DNA from: Amoeboaphelidium protococcarum
Taxonomy: Eukaryota > Aphelidiomycota > Aphelidea
Length of the DNA: 64,000 nt
Assembly: GCA_023515745.1 (NCBI GenBank)
Contig: JALECJ010000004.1
Coordinates: 682,001-746,000, forward strand
Direction: 5' to 3'
Shown: one piece after another, positions 19,669 to 32,404 of the stretch
Position numbering within the stretch: the first letter of the stretch is position 1
Layout of the letters: each line of letters opens with the position of its first letter
Made by a program: the position numbers and the translations under genes
Notes under the pieces: model-generated
Seen by the model: the letters and a program-made list of their open reading frames with translations, nothing else
What the model was told of the DNA's origin: nothing
Database searches by the model: none

Positions 19669-22600
19669 TCAATTATTAGACACTAGTTTCTTACAGAGAG
19701 GTAGCTTCTGTTCTAGATACGTTGGCAGAGAGCATTGTAAATCGGATACAGGAAGATGATCCGGCATCATCAGAGCAGTGTCTTCATTCTGCTCCAACAG
19801 AATCGCGGAATCTCTATCATCGGCGCATCTATCAGACACTGCTTTTATAACTTGCTATGAAATAGGATTATCATAGTCTCCATTGGACTGACACATGGAC
19901 AGCAACTTCCTAATTTAAACTGGGGTAAGAAGGAAGCAAACATCAAACATAATATCCACGTCCTCTACAGAAGATTTACTCAGTTGCATCAACTTTGCAG
20001 ACTACATCAACGGCTCCAGATGGAACGCCGCCTCTGGGACATCACCAGTCTTGGAACACCATTCATCTATACGCGTAATGTTATACTGGATTTACATACC
20101 ACGTCGCCAAGTGCAAAAATTCTTGCGCACCATCAACTGATTGAAGCAAGCAGTACCACAGTAAGACACCAAGTTGACAATTATCTACCTTCTAATGGAA
20201 TCCTCTAGATAGTAACTTTCCATGCTCAGATTAAGTTTGTTCAAGAAAGTTATCAACTTCTCTGTTGGCAAGACTGTAGGAGCACCACTTCCCATTAGTC
20301 TATTGATAAAGCCAGAATTGTTGGACGCATCATCAATAAATCCAGAGAGGCCTTAATACTCAATCACAGCAGGCACAACCATTCTACTAAATACCTTTTT
20401 CAAATCTTTAAGTAGAAACTTAAATACATCACCTGCATAAGTAGTAGTGTCTTGAATAAACTTTACCAGAAATCTATTCAAATCAGCATCTTTTTTAAAG
20501 CCAACATCTTGCTACAAGGTCTGTAACAACTATATCAAATATATCAGATTAGATAGCCAAAAAATAGTGGATGGATGATTCTCAAACTTGATCACAGACT
20601 AGATGGACCGAACGTAGTTAGATAGAATTTGCTTGGTCCTGTCAATCAAGTGAGCATTGATACATTAAGCCACCACCCGAACCACAATAATTGACGGGAA
20701 TAAGACATCTTATACAGTTCTAGTATCTGGTGGTAATTAAGGTGGCATCACCAAGTGTACAACCAAAACATCAACCAACTCCTTGTCCAGCAGAGGATCA
20801 GTGAGAGATGCTTTAATTGAATTAGGATCATTCGGCGATACCTGGGTACTTGAAAACAAGCTAGTCGGTTAATGGACTTGTTAACCGACAACTTATTATG
20901 AGTGGATCGGAGGCGGAGACTTAATTACAGGGCTCTGTGGTATTGCTGAAATAGCTGCACTTGAATTTGAATTTTACAGCACTCTCTCAGATTTACCTCT
21001 ATTGGATGCGAACAATTTGGCCAATTTCTCTTTCAACTGCTGATTCTCCGTAATAACGGCGGTAAGCTTCTCGTTCACATCTTATTAAGACGACACGTCA
21101 CTGGCCTACTTCGACAACTTATTGGCTGTATTTATCCCAGGCGGTGCCACAGCTTTCTGAGCCTCTTAAATAAGTACCTAATTCTGCTACTTAAGTGTCT
21201 ATACTTCCAATGCCAATACATCTCTCTCTTTCTAATGCACACTATTGGCATGGTCAATTTTACTCTAAAGATCCTTAACTTCTTAAGCTTAGCTTTTCAT
21301 CTTCTCATCTTTTTGTACCAATTTCTCTTTAAACTACAAGATTAGCTATTCCTGCTAATGGCACTTCTTTTTAAAGCTCTCCAGCTCATCCTCCTTCCCG
21401 GAAAGAAGCTATGTCAATTCAATAACTTTACGCTCCAATGCTCCAGCTTTCTGCTAAATATGAGAGACAGACTTTGCCTCCATTCGCAGCTTCTTAAGCT
21501 AAACTCTAGCCTAATGACGCCTTACAATACATTGCACTAGGACGATCTTTCTCAACTACTTTTAAGCTAGAACTCTACTCAAATGGCCTCTGTACACACG
21601 CTAAATCGTAAGAACAGAATGCTCCAATTTTAACCTCTGTAACTACCGCTTTGCCATGAAAATTCTAATAGCCGACTGCAATTCCACAATTCTACTTAAT
21701 ATACTGCGGTACTTCTTCATTGCAGCAAATCTACGCCAGTTCTTTTGAATGACAATAGCACTCTTCACGCGGCGCATTCTCAGGGCCAAACGTCTAGCCA
21801 GATGACCACGGACTACACGCTGTAGAAGCAGCGTACTCTTACGAATAGATAAATACTTCTTTCTGATAATACCACACTTGACGGATTTCTAAATCATCAC
21901 GGCAGCTCTAAACAAAGTATCACTTCGCATCTTCTCCAGGTACGCAACAACGCCAGCTCGCAAAAAGACTTTACTTATACCCACCTGGAATCGGTCCGCA
22001 TCCTTCAGAGAACACTAGAGAATGGCAACACAGACATCTTTCAAATGATCAACATTATCATTCTGCTATGAGTTATGACTATTCAGAGAATTCCCCTTCC
22101 ATTTGTACAAGTCTTTCCCAATACCAAGAAGCCAGTACCTGTCTATAAAGTCTCTAAATAAAAATCGAGATGGATAACCAGCACAACTAATTCTGATAGT
22201 CTCAAGAACACCACAAGCTCTCAGCTATTCAAGCACGTATGGAGAGTCCACCTGAAAAGGTTATTTATCTTCATTCGGCTTAATGCAACGAATATAATGA
22301 ACCTCAGTAGAACCGATAGTGTCTGACAACTGATGCAGGGACTATTTGAACACACTACCAAGTGTAGGCTTTTACAAACCGCCACGCTTAGCAGGCCCAG
22401 CTTTCTAAGGAGACGCTTTGGCTTACTACTATTATGACTGATTGTTGATATCCAGAATTGATTTCAAAAACTGATTAGAGGTCTCTGATAGCAATTCAAA
22501 AATCTCTTCAGGCATCGAGTCTTTATTCTTCTCCAGAAAATTATCCACGGTATAGACAACAGGCAGAGCATAATGCTCCACTGAGAATTACACGTTGGAG

Positions 22601-24548
22601 AATCTAGGTTTCTAAAAGTAATGCTTAGGCTCCATGGTGTTCATTGACTTTCCATCCTTCCCGCCAGCAGTTGCAGTGGACTCGTTCTTCTTCGCAGGCT
22701 TGGTGTCAGCTTCAAACTACTTATACAACTTTTAGACAAACGATGCATCATTTCCGCTATTGCCGAGACGACATTCTTCATCTAGGAGATCGAGAATGCC
22801 CAACTTTCCTTCTATAAGCTAAATGCACCCAACATTATCCCTAAAGTTAATGAAGGTCCATTCAATTTTCTCCTTCACATACTCTTCCTACTCCAACTTA
22901 AATACATGCTGATTGAACTGATGATGTAACTTTTCATTCGCATAGTTGATACAAAACTGCTCAAAGGAGTTCAACTCAAAGTGCTCAAATCCATAAATGT
23001 CCAACACTCCAATAAAATTCTTCACCTTTTACGTACCGGATCCGCCAACACTCTACATTGACAGAGAAGAATTCACCTTCCCGACCAGCCAGTCAAATAG
23101 GGAAGTGTACAGAAACTTGGCCACGGAGTCTCTATTCACAACAGAGGCCGCGGTGTTCAAACTACTCTCAATCTTCTCTCCTCTGGTAACAATAACTCTG
23201 CGGCACAATCTCTTACAAAATTCTTCATAATTTATGCCCAACAACTTGCTTAAATATTCCAAATGCTTTTAGTTATCATGAAAATCCAACTTGATGACAG
23301 ATGCATCCTGATTCTTATCTTGCGCTGATATTTCAACATTACCCAGATGCAGAATGGCAGCCAGCAATCTAAATATTGACCACTATACAGTAACAGAAAT
23401 GCCAATAGTACTCAGAGCTCTAATCGTAGATTCAAACTCGGCAGCATCATCAACATTCTAAATCGTACCTTATCTGCCTTGATTAAGATAATGAAAATGA
23501 TCCCATCCCTGCAGTCCTAATTCCTTCTATTCAGCAGATGGAACTCCTTCAGAGCAGAGTTGATAAAATATGTGATAATTGCGCTCATTCTCTGGCTAAA
23601 ATACAACACGAGAACGCTCAATAAGATACGTGCGCATCACAGCACCTACAATCTCCATCTCAGAATCTGCCACAGAATTACTGACCGCAGTTGATGCAGA
23701 CGCAAATTGAATCTCAATGTACTTTCCAAACCGAGAACTATTATCATTCCGGGTAGTCTTGGCATTTCCAAAAGATTCCATTAGAGGATTGGTGGCAAGG
23801 ACTTAATACTCCACATTGCTGGTGTTAGGCAACCGCGCACTTGAGGGCTAATGTTGCAATTACTTGGGCTCTAAATCAGAGAACTCATGATTAACATTGG
23901 CGATATATCTCATAATGTACTTGGCACTAACAGTCTTTCCAGCACCGCTCATACCGCTGACAATGATGGACTAATTCCTGCCGTACTGCACCATGTCTCT
24001 ATACGCTTCCTCGGCTATGGCGTACAAATGAGGCTCCAACTCTCCACGCTTCTTATCCTGATACTATTCAGCCACTGATGAATGGTAAATATTCAAACTT
24101 GCAAACGGATTAACAGCAATCAACACTATACCACTGTAGGTGTAAATGTTGTGTTGAAGCAAGTATCTAGTTTTCACAGTGGACAAAACTGCAGCCTCAT
24201 GTAAGTAAGTCAAACTGGTAAGATCATCAACAGACTCCAAGACTTGCGGATTCTTTAACAATGGCAGTCCAACGTCCATATCAGATGTACTTTTACTCTG
24301 CAGCAATGACAGAGATATAGACTATGTAACCTTTGCACCACCATCATCAGTCTCAAGGTGTAGAGTGAACAGATCCTTGCTCTGATCAACCTCGAAATCT
24401 GTAATCTTGGCCAACACATAGCCATCATGTTCATCGGCCACCCATACTTTGGCATTCTACACATATTTATAATGATGAGATCATTAATTATAAAATATTA
24501 AATCATTTTGCAACTTACTCTAGTTGAATATAAATCTACTAAACTCAT
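19669..24548 (-). CDS. MYO5: Class V myosin heavy chain (2 exons)
   Basis: Exon 1 24519-24548 encodes [10 protein letters not shown]; a 62-nt intron (24457-24518) is removed in phase 0; exon 2 runs to TGA 19669-19671. Total about 1605 aa. Motor: [36 protein letters not shown]-loop [27 protein letters not shown] (switch I), [19 protein letters not shown]. Then IQ motifs of the lever arm (about residues 830-960), a coiled coil, and a C-terminal DIL globular tail ([31 protein letters not shown]-type [29 protein letters not shown]). It moves organelles and secretory vesicles along actin. Gln in RNQSIIVSG is TAG. The usual Glu in GESGAGKT is Met here. Confidence 0.97.
24457..24518 (-). other. Spliceosomal intron of the myosin V gene
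   Basis: 62 nt, gtaagt...tgtgtag on the minus strand. It contains an in-frame TGA, so it must be removed to link [10 protein letters not shown] to [10 protein letters not shown]. Confidence 0.85.
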
Positions 24549-24813
24549 ATTACTATTTGAGGTGAATTTATGGCAGATCTGAGACAAGTTCAAAAAGAGG
24601 AAAAGTGTGTGGGCGATGCTCGCTGATCCATCCCACAGGGAAATCTCACGTATAGAAACAAACACGCTCAAATTTACCAACGTTTTGTGGCAGTAGGTGG
24701 AATATGAAATATACCAAAAGAATTTCTGAAACAATACAAAATGCACCTAAACAGCATAATTTAGTTAAAGAACGTGGTGGAGGATATACAGAAAGACACG
24801 CGAATGAACCGGA

Positions 24814-25241
24814 TCACTTTGATTATTAAAACAGTCTCAAAACGTGATGTGCTCGTCGCTTCAAGCTTGAAATAAGTTTTAAGGTCTTGTCAAGTTCATC
24901 ATCAACTTGATCACCGCCTTGTGGTAAATAAGCATCATCAATCTCATTCTTTATGGAGGCCAAGTTCTGCGCTTATCGCGACGTGTCGTCCACAGCATCA
25001 CACCACTTGCTAATTTACCTTTCGAAAATTGATGTCTATTAATGGGAAGTATTTATAATCTACAATTAAAATCAAACAGTAAATAAGTAAAGAGTATACA
25101 GAAGTAAAATTCCAATCTCACCTATGCCATTTGTTGAGATAAGTCGGTCACAGATTCAGCATATTAGGTATTTATCGTGTTGAGTTCCTATTGAAGTCGA
25201 TTGACTACAGTCTCATCTACTTCGAAAGCTTGCGAAGGCAT
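24814..25241 (-). CDS. Small helical/coiled-coil protein (2 exons), unknown
   Basis: Exon 1 25122-25241 (40 codons), intron 25060-25121 (62 nt, gtgaga...ttgtag), exon 2 24814-25059 to TGA. 121 aa, phase 0. Helical throughout: VVNRLQQELNTINTQY, QISKWCDAVDDTSRQ, DKTLKLISSLKRRAHHVL. Size and heptad-like pattern recall small subunits of BLOC-1/BORC or DASH-type complexes, but I cannot assign it. The matching splice phase and open frames on both sides support a real gene. Confidence 0.7.
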
Positions 25242-25356
25242 TTCTTAAATTAACACTATAGCAACAGTCAATAGGATTGGAACAAAGAGTAAGACTCCTT
25301 TGTAAAAATAAGAAGTGTAACGCGTGTGATTGCCCAAACTCTGTCTGTTAACAAAA

Positions 25357-25820
25357 ACTTCACAAACGCGCATAAGCTCACCCATCGTTATAACTCGATA
25401 AATATTTGGCGAACAAGTACATCATTGGATGCACTACAAGCTGGTTCCAATGAAATCGGTCGTTAATTGAGTGATGACATTGTTACAGCCAGTAGAATTC
25501 AATTTAACAGAATCTATGGTTATTTTCGTCTAATCAATCAACAAAAGTGCCGCCATAGAACACTATCACCACTTCAGACCTCGATGTAACTATGCAATAG
25601 ACTATTTAGGATTGATATAATCTTACTTCAAGTGCGAATTCGCCAGCCTCGAAAGGTGAGATACTTTAGCCACATTTTCTGGCTAATCTTTTGACTTTAG
25701 CCAGATTTTATGGCTAAAGTGCCTGACGTTATGAGGAGTGAAGTTGAAACATTCCTACTTGGAGGAGAGGTATATTTTTGAATGCTCTTTAAAATGGTAC
25801 TATTGAAAATGGTCAAAGAT
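25357..25820. repeat. Long direct repeat, left copy
   Basis: About 460 bp, roughly 85-90 percent identical to 28408-28870. Contains several TTTAGCCA/TGGCTAAA half-sites near its end (25665-25720). Confidence 0.85.
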
Positions 25821-25899
25821 TGAATGGTGACCCTTTGAGAGCGGCAAGAAGTCCAGTTTTAACTACGCGCATCCACTCATTGTGCCACTGAGAGCGTCT

Positions 25900-26815
25900 T
25901 AGTGTCAAACTGCTCATTCACAACGGCAAAACTCATGCTAAGCATTTGCCGACTGCTTTGGGAAATTCAGTATGGTCAAAAGTTAATATCCAAGTAGTTT
26001 CCAATTGTGTTTTAAGTTATTTACTCGATGTGCTGTTACATTCTTACTGATAGAATTGCTCGGTTAGCTCCAATTAAAGCCGCGCTAGTCGAGTGTGTCT
26101 AGGAATCAGAATGCGCGCAGACAAAATCAATACTCATGCTATGCAGTTGCTGGTTGCTGTGGGTGATTCAATATGCTTAACATTGTATGTTTAAGTAATT
26201 TCCAAGGGTAGTAAACTGATCTGCTCGCTGTGCTGTTACATTCTAACCTCTAGAATTTCTCAGATAGATATTCTAAAAATTAGACTGCTCACTCACAGCT
26301 TCAAAACGGATGCTGCGCTCTCGCCGGCTGCTTCATGTGATTTAGTATAGACAATACATTATATTCAAGTAGTTTTCAAGTGTTTTAATGTTGCCTAATC
26401 AGTGTGCTGTTACATTCTAATCTGTGGAATCGCTCGGTAAACATATAGTAACGCGCTATGCTGATATTCTAATAACTAGACTCTAATCCCTCAACACCAA
26501 ACGTCATGCTGTACATTCGCTGGCTGCTTTAGATGATTACAAATTGTCAATTATATATATCCTAACAGTTTTCAAGCTCCCACAAGTTGTCTACTCAAAG
26601 TACTGTCACATCCTAGTTTCTAAAATTTCTCGGCCGGATATTCTAATCTAGACTCTGCACCGTCTACAGCAAATCTCTTGCTGCGCCTGTGCTGGCTGCT
26701 TTAGATGATGGAGAATGGTTAATATTGTATATGTGAGTAGTTTTCAATTATGCTGAAGTTGGCAACTGGCTGTGCTGTTACACTGTAATCTTTAAAATCG
26801 CTCAGTAAACTCCAG
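25900..26815. repeat. Tandem array T1, five degenerate units
   Basis: A shared 'tgctgttaca' block recurs at 26031, 26231, 26405, about 26601 (degenerate) and 26773, each followed by an aattgctcgg-like and preceded by a gctggctgctt-like segment. Spacings alternate about 200, 174, 196, 172 bp, so the array looks like ~370-bp dimers. Confidence 0.75.
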
Positions 26816-26965
26816 ACGAAGTGGTCACTCTTTAGAGACAACTTAATTCCAAGTTTATCAAAATTAACTCCAACTATCTCAATGTCTAGTAAATGCCACA
26901 TCCAACGTGTTTTGAAAAACCAGTACACTTTAAGTCGGCTCATAGAGTGACCATAATCAAATGGC
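26805..26965. repeat. Repeat R1, left copy
   Basis: Matches 28035-28225 in the same orientation (acatccaacg, ttttgaaaa, gagtgaccata in common). The pair flanks array T2. Confidence 0.6.
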
Positions 26966-27004
26966 TAAGCTGTAGCTGGCTTGTAACATCGTTACGACGA
27001 CCAG

Positions 27005-28025
27005 TCTCAGTTGAAATTACGCTATGACAACTAAAAAAGATATGGTGACTAGATTTAAGCAGATTGACAATATTCACCATATAAAATATCTATTTCAAGT
27101 AGATTTAGCAAGCCGTTCATAGTCTGGTCCTGCAATAATGTCGAATGCAGTTTTGATGCATACGAAATACCTCGGCAGTGAGAAGCAATAAAAACGTAGC
27201 TTCAACTGCAGTTGATTCAGCATAGTCAGTTAGTGAGACTGACGACTTTGTACCGCGTCAAAATTATCAGGGACTATTAAATTGATGTGTGTTTCATCGG
27301 ATCGCTGGTCTGTGACATCAACAGGCGTTGAGCAGTCTCACCTGAAACTTCGCTGTAACAACCAGAAAAGATATGGTGACTAGATTTAAACAGATTTACT
27401 ATATTCACCATATAAAATATCTATTTCAAGTAGATTTAGCCAGCCGTTCATAGTCTGGTCCTGCAATAATGTCGAATGCAGTTTTGATGCATACGGAACA
27501 TGAGCGAATGCAGTTTTTATGCATACGGAATATCTCGGCAGCGAGAAGCTATTGCAACGTCGCTTCAACTGTAGTTTATTCAGCTTAGTTAGAAAATGAG
27601 ACATACGGCTTTGTACCGCGTCAAAATTATCAGGGATTATATAATTGATGTGTGTTCTATCGGATCACTGGTCTGTGACATTAACACGCGATGAGCAGTC
27701 TCACCTGAAACTTCGCTGTAACAACCAGAAAAGATATGGTGACTAGATTTAAACAGATTTACTATATTCACCATATAAAATATCTATTTCAAGTAGATTT
27801 AGCCAGCAGTTCATAGTCTGGTCCTGCAATAATGTCGAATGCAGTTTTGATGCATACGGAACATGAGCGAATGCAGTTTTGATGCATACGAAATATCTCG
27901 GCAGCGAGAAGCTATTACAACGTCGCTTCAACTGCAGTTTATTCAGCATAGTCATTTAGTGAGACACACGGCTTTGTACCGCGTCAAAACTATCAGGGAC
28001 TATATAATTGATGTGTGTTGTAAGG
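27005..28025. repeat. Tandem array T2, three units of 331-363 bp
   Basis: Unit anchors 'tatggtgact' at 27041, 27372 and 27735. Units 2 and 3 carry an internal ~32-bp duplication of the gaatgcagttt..atgcatacg segment that unit 1 lacks, which accounts for the length difference. Units are about 90 percent identical. Confidence 0.9.
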
Positions 28026-28034
28026 AGGCTCCCC

Positions 28035-28225
28035 GTCGGCCATAGCAAATCTGTTTGGGGTCACTTTATAGAGGCAACTGTGTTCCAACTCTCTCAAGTT
28101 AACTTGCATTATCTGAGTGCCTTGCAAGTGTAACATCCAACGAGTTTTGAAAACTATTGGATTTCTTGAACTCTCACTGAGTGACCATAACATAAATGCT
28201 TGAGCGTCGTGCATTACCATAGCCA
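28035..28225. repeat. Repeat R1, right copy
   Basis: See 26805-26965. Confidence 0.6.
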
Positions 28226-28407
28226 AACTGCCAAGGGCACACAACCAGTTGCTGTTTGTCTTGAACTATGGGCAATAAGGTTAAACCAACAGAAATCTGC
28301 AATTATTTAACATGTGGTATATTATGAAAGTGAAACACCTGCCTACACTCCGATCTCAGACTGGAATGTACAGTTTGCGGTTTAATTGCATGTTTGTCAA
28401 TTCACAG

Positions 28408-28870
28408 ACTTCACAAACCCGCATAAGCTCACTCATTGTTACAACTCGATTGTATTTGATGAACAAGTACACCATTGAATGCGCTACAAGCTGGTACCAA
28501 TAATATTGGTCATCAATTGCGTGATAACATTGATACCGCTAGTAGAACTCAAGTTAACAGAATCTATGGTTATTTTTTGTCTAATCAATCAACAAAAGTG
28601 CCGCTATAAAACACCATCACCACTTCAGACCTTGATCTAACTATGCAATAGACTATTTGGGATTGATATAATCTTACTTCAAGTGCGAATTCGCCAGCCT
28701 CGAAAGGTGAGATACTTTAGCCATAATTTCTGGCTAAAGTCAAAAGATTAGCCCTATTTTATGGCTTAAGTGTCTGGCGTTGTAAGAAGTGATGTTAAAA
28801 CATTCATATTTAGCGAATTGGTGTAGTTTTAAGTGCTCTTTAGAATGGGACTATTGAAAGAGGTAAATAG
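28408..28870. repeat. Long direct repeat, right copy
   Basis: Partner of 25357-25820. A 22-bp block at 28732-28753 is the exact reverse complement of the corresponding left-copy block 25681-25702. Confidence 0.85.
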
Positions 28871-29827
28871 TGACACTTCTAGCAGCATATGAATGTCAAG
28901 TTTCCATAGTCGCAAGCACTATCGCGTAATCAATCAAGTGCCAACTCATTACATTTGATACTTTCGTAATGAATGAAATGATCTATCGTCATTCCACTAA
29001 TGATGACCATGAAATGTTATTAAACTATAAGCCATTGTCTAACAGAATCAGCACTTTTAGTTGTGATTACATTAGCCAAAACAGGTTGCACCTTTTCTAA
29101 ACATTAGCTCAATGAGGAACCATGATGAAACGTTAAAAATTATGATATCCATACTTAATACAGTGAATATGAAGAATCAATAGTGGAGAATGAGTGGCTA
29201 ACTTACATGGGTAAAAAGGCACTGCATGGCGAGTCCCACTTATCGCCAAATTCGCATCGCTGTGAGTGGGCACTCTTATGTTTAACCTTAATCAAGGCCA
29301 ACGTGCGATAGCGTGAATTCATGTCTATTTCGTATTGTATGTAAGTGATCAATTACTATATCTGAGAGTTCAAAGAGATATAGTCACGAGCATGATATCC
29401 TTAAGAGTTGGTGATTACTGAACCATCAAGCGGCCATAGAAATTACGGATCATCCGTTCTGTATTACTACTACCACTGCAGAGACGATACTACTTCGCCA
29501 ATTGCATTTCTTAATTTATTTCAGCTCGAATTAAATCTCCGAATAAAGAAGAGCTAATCAAATTCACTTAAAAGAGAGTGGCAGCGCAATGATGCTGAAC
29601 CATCCAGTTTCCAGTGAAAGAGCGTATGAATTCAAACTGACTGATGAATCATCACTTCGAAGTCGTCATTTTTCCGGACTCTCCTTAACCTGTGCTATGT
29701 TGTGTGTGTGGAAAGTATCTATTCTTCATATATTTTTTTGTAATTTGCAACTGATTATCTGTGGAATAATATAATAAATAATCCAATATAACATTCGTGG
29801 TAGCTCTGTGCGTATTCGTAGTCTGAA

Positions 29828-31945
29828 ATGATGAATAAATAGTATTAGTAGTATGATTCTGATGGTTCTGATCAGTTCGACAGTATTTAAGAGCTGAATA
29901 GAGAGTAGTAATAGCAGTTCTCATAATAATCGTAGTAGCAGTAGTAGTAATTAGACTTATAGTAGAAGCGTTAGTAAGTGGATAGAAAGAAGAGGATCAA
30001 TATTGCGTGTGATAACTGTCACAGGCGAAAGACTAGGTGTCTTGGTGGCCATCCGTGTCCTACGTGTGCTAAGCGGAACATTGAATGCATCTACTCTGGT
30101 GAGAGTCGCAAGAGGAAGGAGAGACAATCTTAGCCACCGTAGCGCTAGTCTGCTCACCGTGATTCTGATATGAAGTCATCTAATGTGGTGTACTCCAAGT
30201 AAGACCGTCTGACTTAGAATGCACCCGTTCCGCAGAGAACGCTTCCATAGCTGAAAGCACCTGATGCTCGAGTTCTCAATTCTATGAATTAGTAGCCGCA
30301 GCCTGGACTTTTAAATGTTAATGCCATGATGTAAAACTAAGCGTTCTTACCTAAAGCTCCTTTGATGACGGGATCTCTTCCTCCTGTGAACGTTGCTGAT
30401 CAGTCTGGTGCAAGTCCTTTAAACTTTAGCCTAGAATTTTAATCTGAGCTGATTGATTATTATTACTAGCATTTATGGTCTGAGGCACCTATTATATGTA
30501 GAAGCCTATTTGTTGCTGCGTTTAATCATTATAGCACGACTCATCATGTTCTATGTCTATCACTTTACGCTTTGGTGTGTCATCATGCTCTGGCTGCTTA
30601 GTCATTGCCTTTTGTCACTCCAGAGATGGCGTCATAATACTTTATGCAGGCCATGTAGATGTCAGCCGCAGTAAGCTTCCAGTAGAATAGTCTGCATGAA
30701 ATTTGGCGCATCTAATCTCTCCAACTAATCTCAATGACCCATTCTATGCGTGGTAGTCTAACGCTGGCCAGTCGGTATTTGGAGGAGGCGATAGAGTCGA
30801 GTAGAAGACTAAATTTGAATTACTCTTTATTTAATTGTAAGAACATTGTGTTGACAGAGACTTCTAGAAGAACTTGGTGGTTGTGTTACATCTTGGATAG
30901 ATTATACGCTGCAGTGGGGAAGCGCGGCGTTATCATTGCCGACCATGAGTCCTCGGTGGAGTTACCTGATAGCGATCTGGTGATGTTGTCAGAATACAAT
31001 ACTGCATAAGCTCTGCCTGAGATTACTCTGCAAACTTACCAGTAAGCTGATGTGGGATATAGCGATTTCTGCTCCCAAGTCATTGCTGCACATAATTTGG
31101 GCAAATTGATGGAAAGTGTTTAGGTGAGCTCTTACCAGCCATTCTATGACTAGACGCGTTGTAACTCTGTTAGACAGGACTCTGAGGAAGTACTGAAAAA
31201 GACCGACTTGAGTTAGACTTGTGACTCGGTACTTGCGCATTTGCTTGTTGAACTAATTTCATATTGTCCTCAGGCACTGACTTTGGATTTGAATGAGGTT
31301 GCCAAGACTCATCCGTCTGATTTGGACTTTGCTTTGCAGCTGTCGAATGAGATTGATCAACAAGTTAATTAACTGGGTTCGTGCACGATAGTTGCAGGAC
31401 TTGCCGTGTTTTATTCGAGTCTTATTAGAATATCGTTTATATGCATGACTGATAATATGATACTGTCGATGGATGTCAAGAATCGGTTTGACAACTCCCT
31501 GGCAGTCCTTGAAGGTATCAGTAATGTTTGGTGTCTGTTGTTGAGATTCTTTAAAGCTCTTGTGAATTTGTGTCAGCGTCCCGATGTTAAGGAGCGCCTT
31601 TTGATGATTGAAGAGGCTGAACATGTTGCGTAACGTGAATAGAGTTACTCTTTAACTACGGCTCCACAGATAGGATCTCTCACTGAGGAGGACATGGATA
31701 AATTGGCATCAAGTCTTAGTGATGACTTCGATGTAAATTATCGTTCACTTGGTGCTGGATAATCTATGAATTCATCTGCTGTGAGTAATTAGCCTTAACC
31801 GTTCAATAAACGCGCCCTGATGCAGTATGGTCGTGCATCTGATCCGTCGGCAGGAGTTGGTCTGGACAAGTATCAAGAAATGAGATTCGTTGATTTGCTG
31901 AAGTAGCGTTAAAGTGATTACTGTAAAATTTAAAATTTGCGTTGA
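29828..31945 (+). CDS. Zn(II)2Cys6 (Gal4-type) fungal transcription factor
   Basis: 705 aa, ATG 29828 to TGA 31943-31945. A poly-Gln leader written as a mixture of CAG, TAG and TAA precedes the binuclear zinc cluster: six Cys from CDNCHRRKTRC to CPTCAKRNIEC (about residues 61-88), followed by a basic linker. After a P/Q-rich linker comes the fungal transcription factor regulatory (middle homology) region, with ARYLEEAIESSRRLNLN and TSRRTWWLCYILDRLYAAVGK (about residues 300-390). Such factors are essentially fungal, which is the best taxonomic marker in the window. Target genes cannot be inferred. Confidence 0.93.
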
Positions 31946-32404
31946 TTTTTTTAAATGAAGAAGCATTTTTATTTGACTTAACAGTGATCTTAGTGTATTT
32001 CATTAGCGAAAAGCGCATCAAAGTTGAAACCGAATTCTACAAGTCTAATGCGTAAGGCATTGATTGGCATCTACAGCAAATCAAGTCTTAACCAAAATTC
32101 AACTCACGACTTGAAATTAACCGTTAGAAAGTAATATATGCAGTTAATCAAATTGCCAAGCTATGATTTGATCACTGTCCAATTTATATGCACCACACCC
32201 AATCAGGGGTCGAGCTTGATTGAAACAAAGGAGATCAAAGGTCATCTGATTCGACGCGGCCCGATGATGATTGATCGAGCGAGAGATCACGACATTGCGT
32301 ACCTAAACGGAGTCCTTTCGCTTCTTTTTCTATCTTTCTCTTTCCCACAATTACTTATCATCACCCTTTTGTAATAAGTAACGCGTCTTTGTATTTATAA
32401 CACC
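31946..32404. promoter_or_regulatory. Intergenic/promoter of the subtilase gene
   Basis: 459 bp. A TAACGCGTC lies about 25 bp upstream of the subtilase ATG, next to a TATTTATAA stretch. A 78-codon ORF here (32138-32374) has no coding signature and is not annotated. Confidence 0.4.

Larger units (their letters stand above)
25242..29827. other. 4.6 kb gene-free tract of nested repeats
   Basis: No supported coding sequence on either strand with the modified code. Order: direct repeat L (25357-25820), five ~185-bp tandem units (about 25900-26815), repeat R1-L (26805-26965), three ~331-363-bp tandem units (27005-28025), repeat R1-R (28035-28225), direct repeat R (28408-28870), then about 950 bp of sequence in which I see nothing until the Zn2Cys6 gene. 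Confidence 0.7.

Noticed and set aside
27005-28025. CRISPR-like array
   Set aside because: Units are 331-363 bp and similar throughout, with no short repeat/variable spacer alternation; the genome is eukaryotic.
25357-28870. LTR retrotransposon flanked by 460-bp direct repeats
   Set aside because: The repeats lack TG...CA ends, no primer-binding site or polypurine tract is apparent, and the interior has no gag/pol coding sequence, only tandem repeats.
32138-32374. 78-codon ORF before the subtilase
   Set aside because: No motif, no TAA/TAG Gln, and it overlaps the likely promoter of the subtilase.
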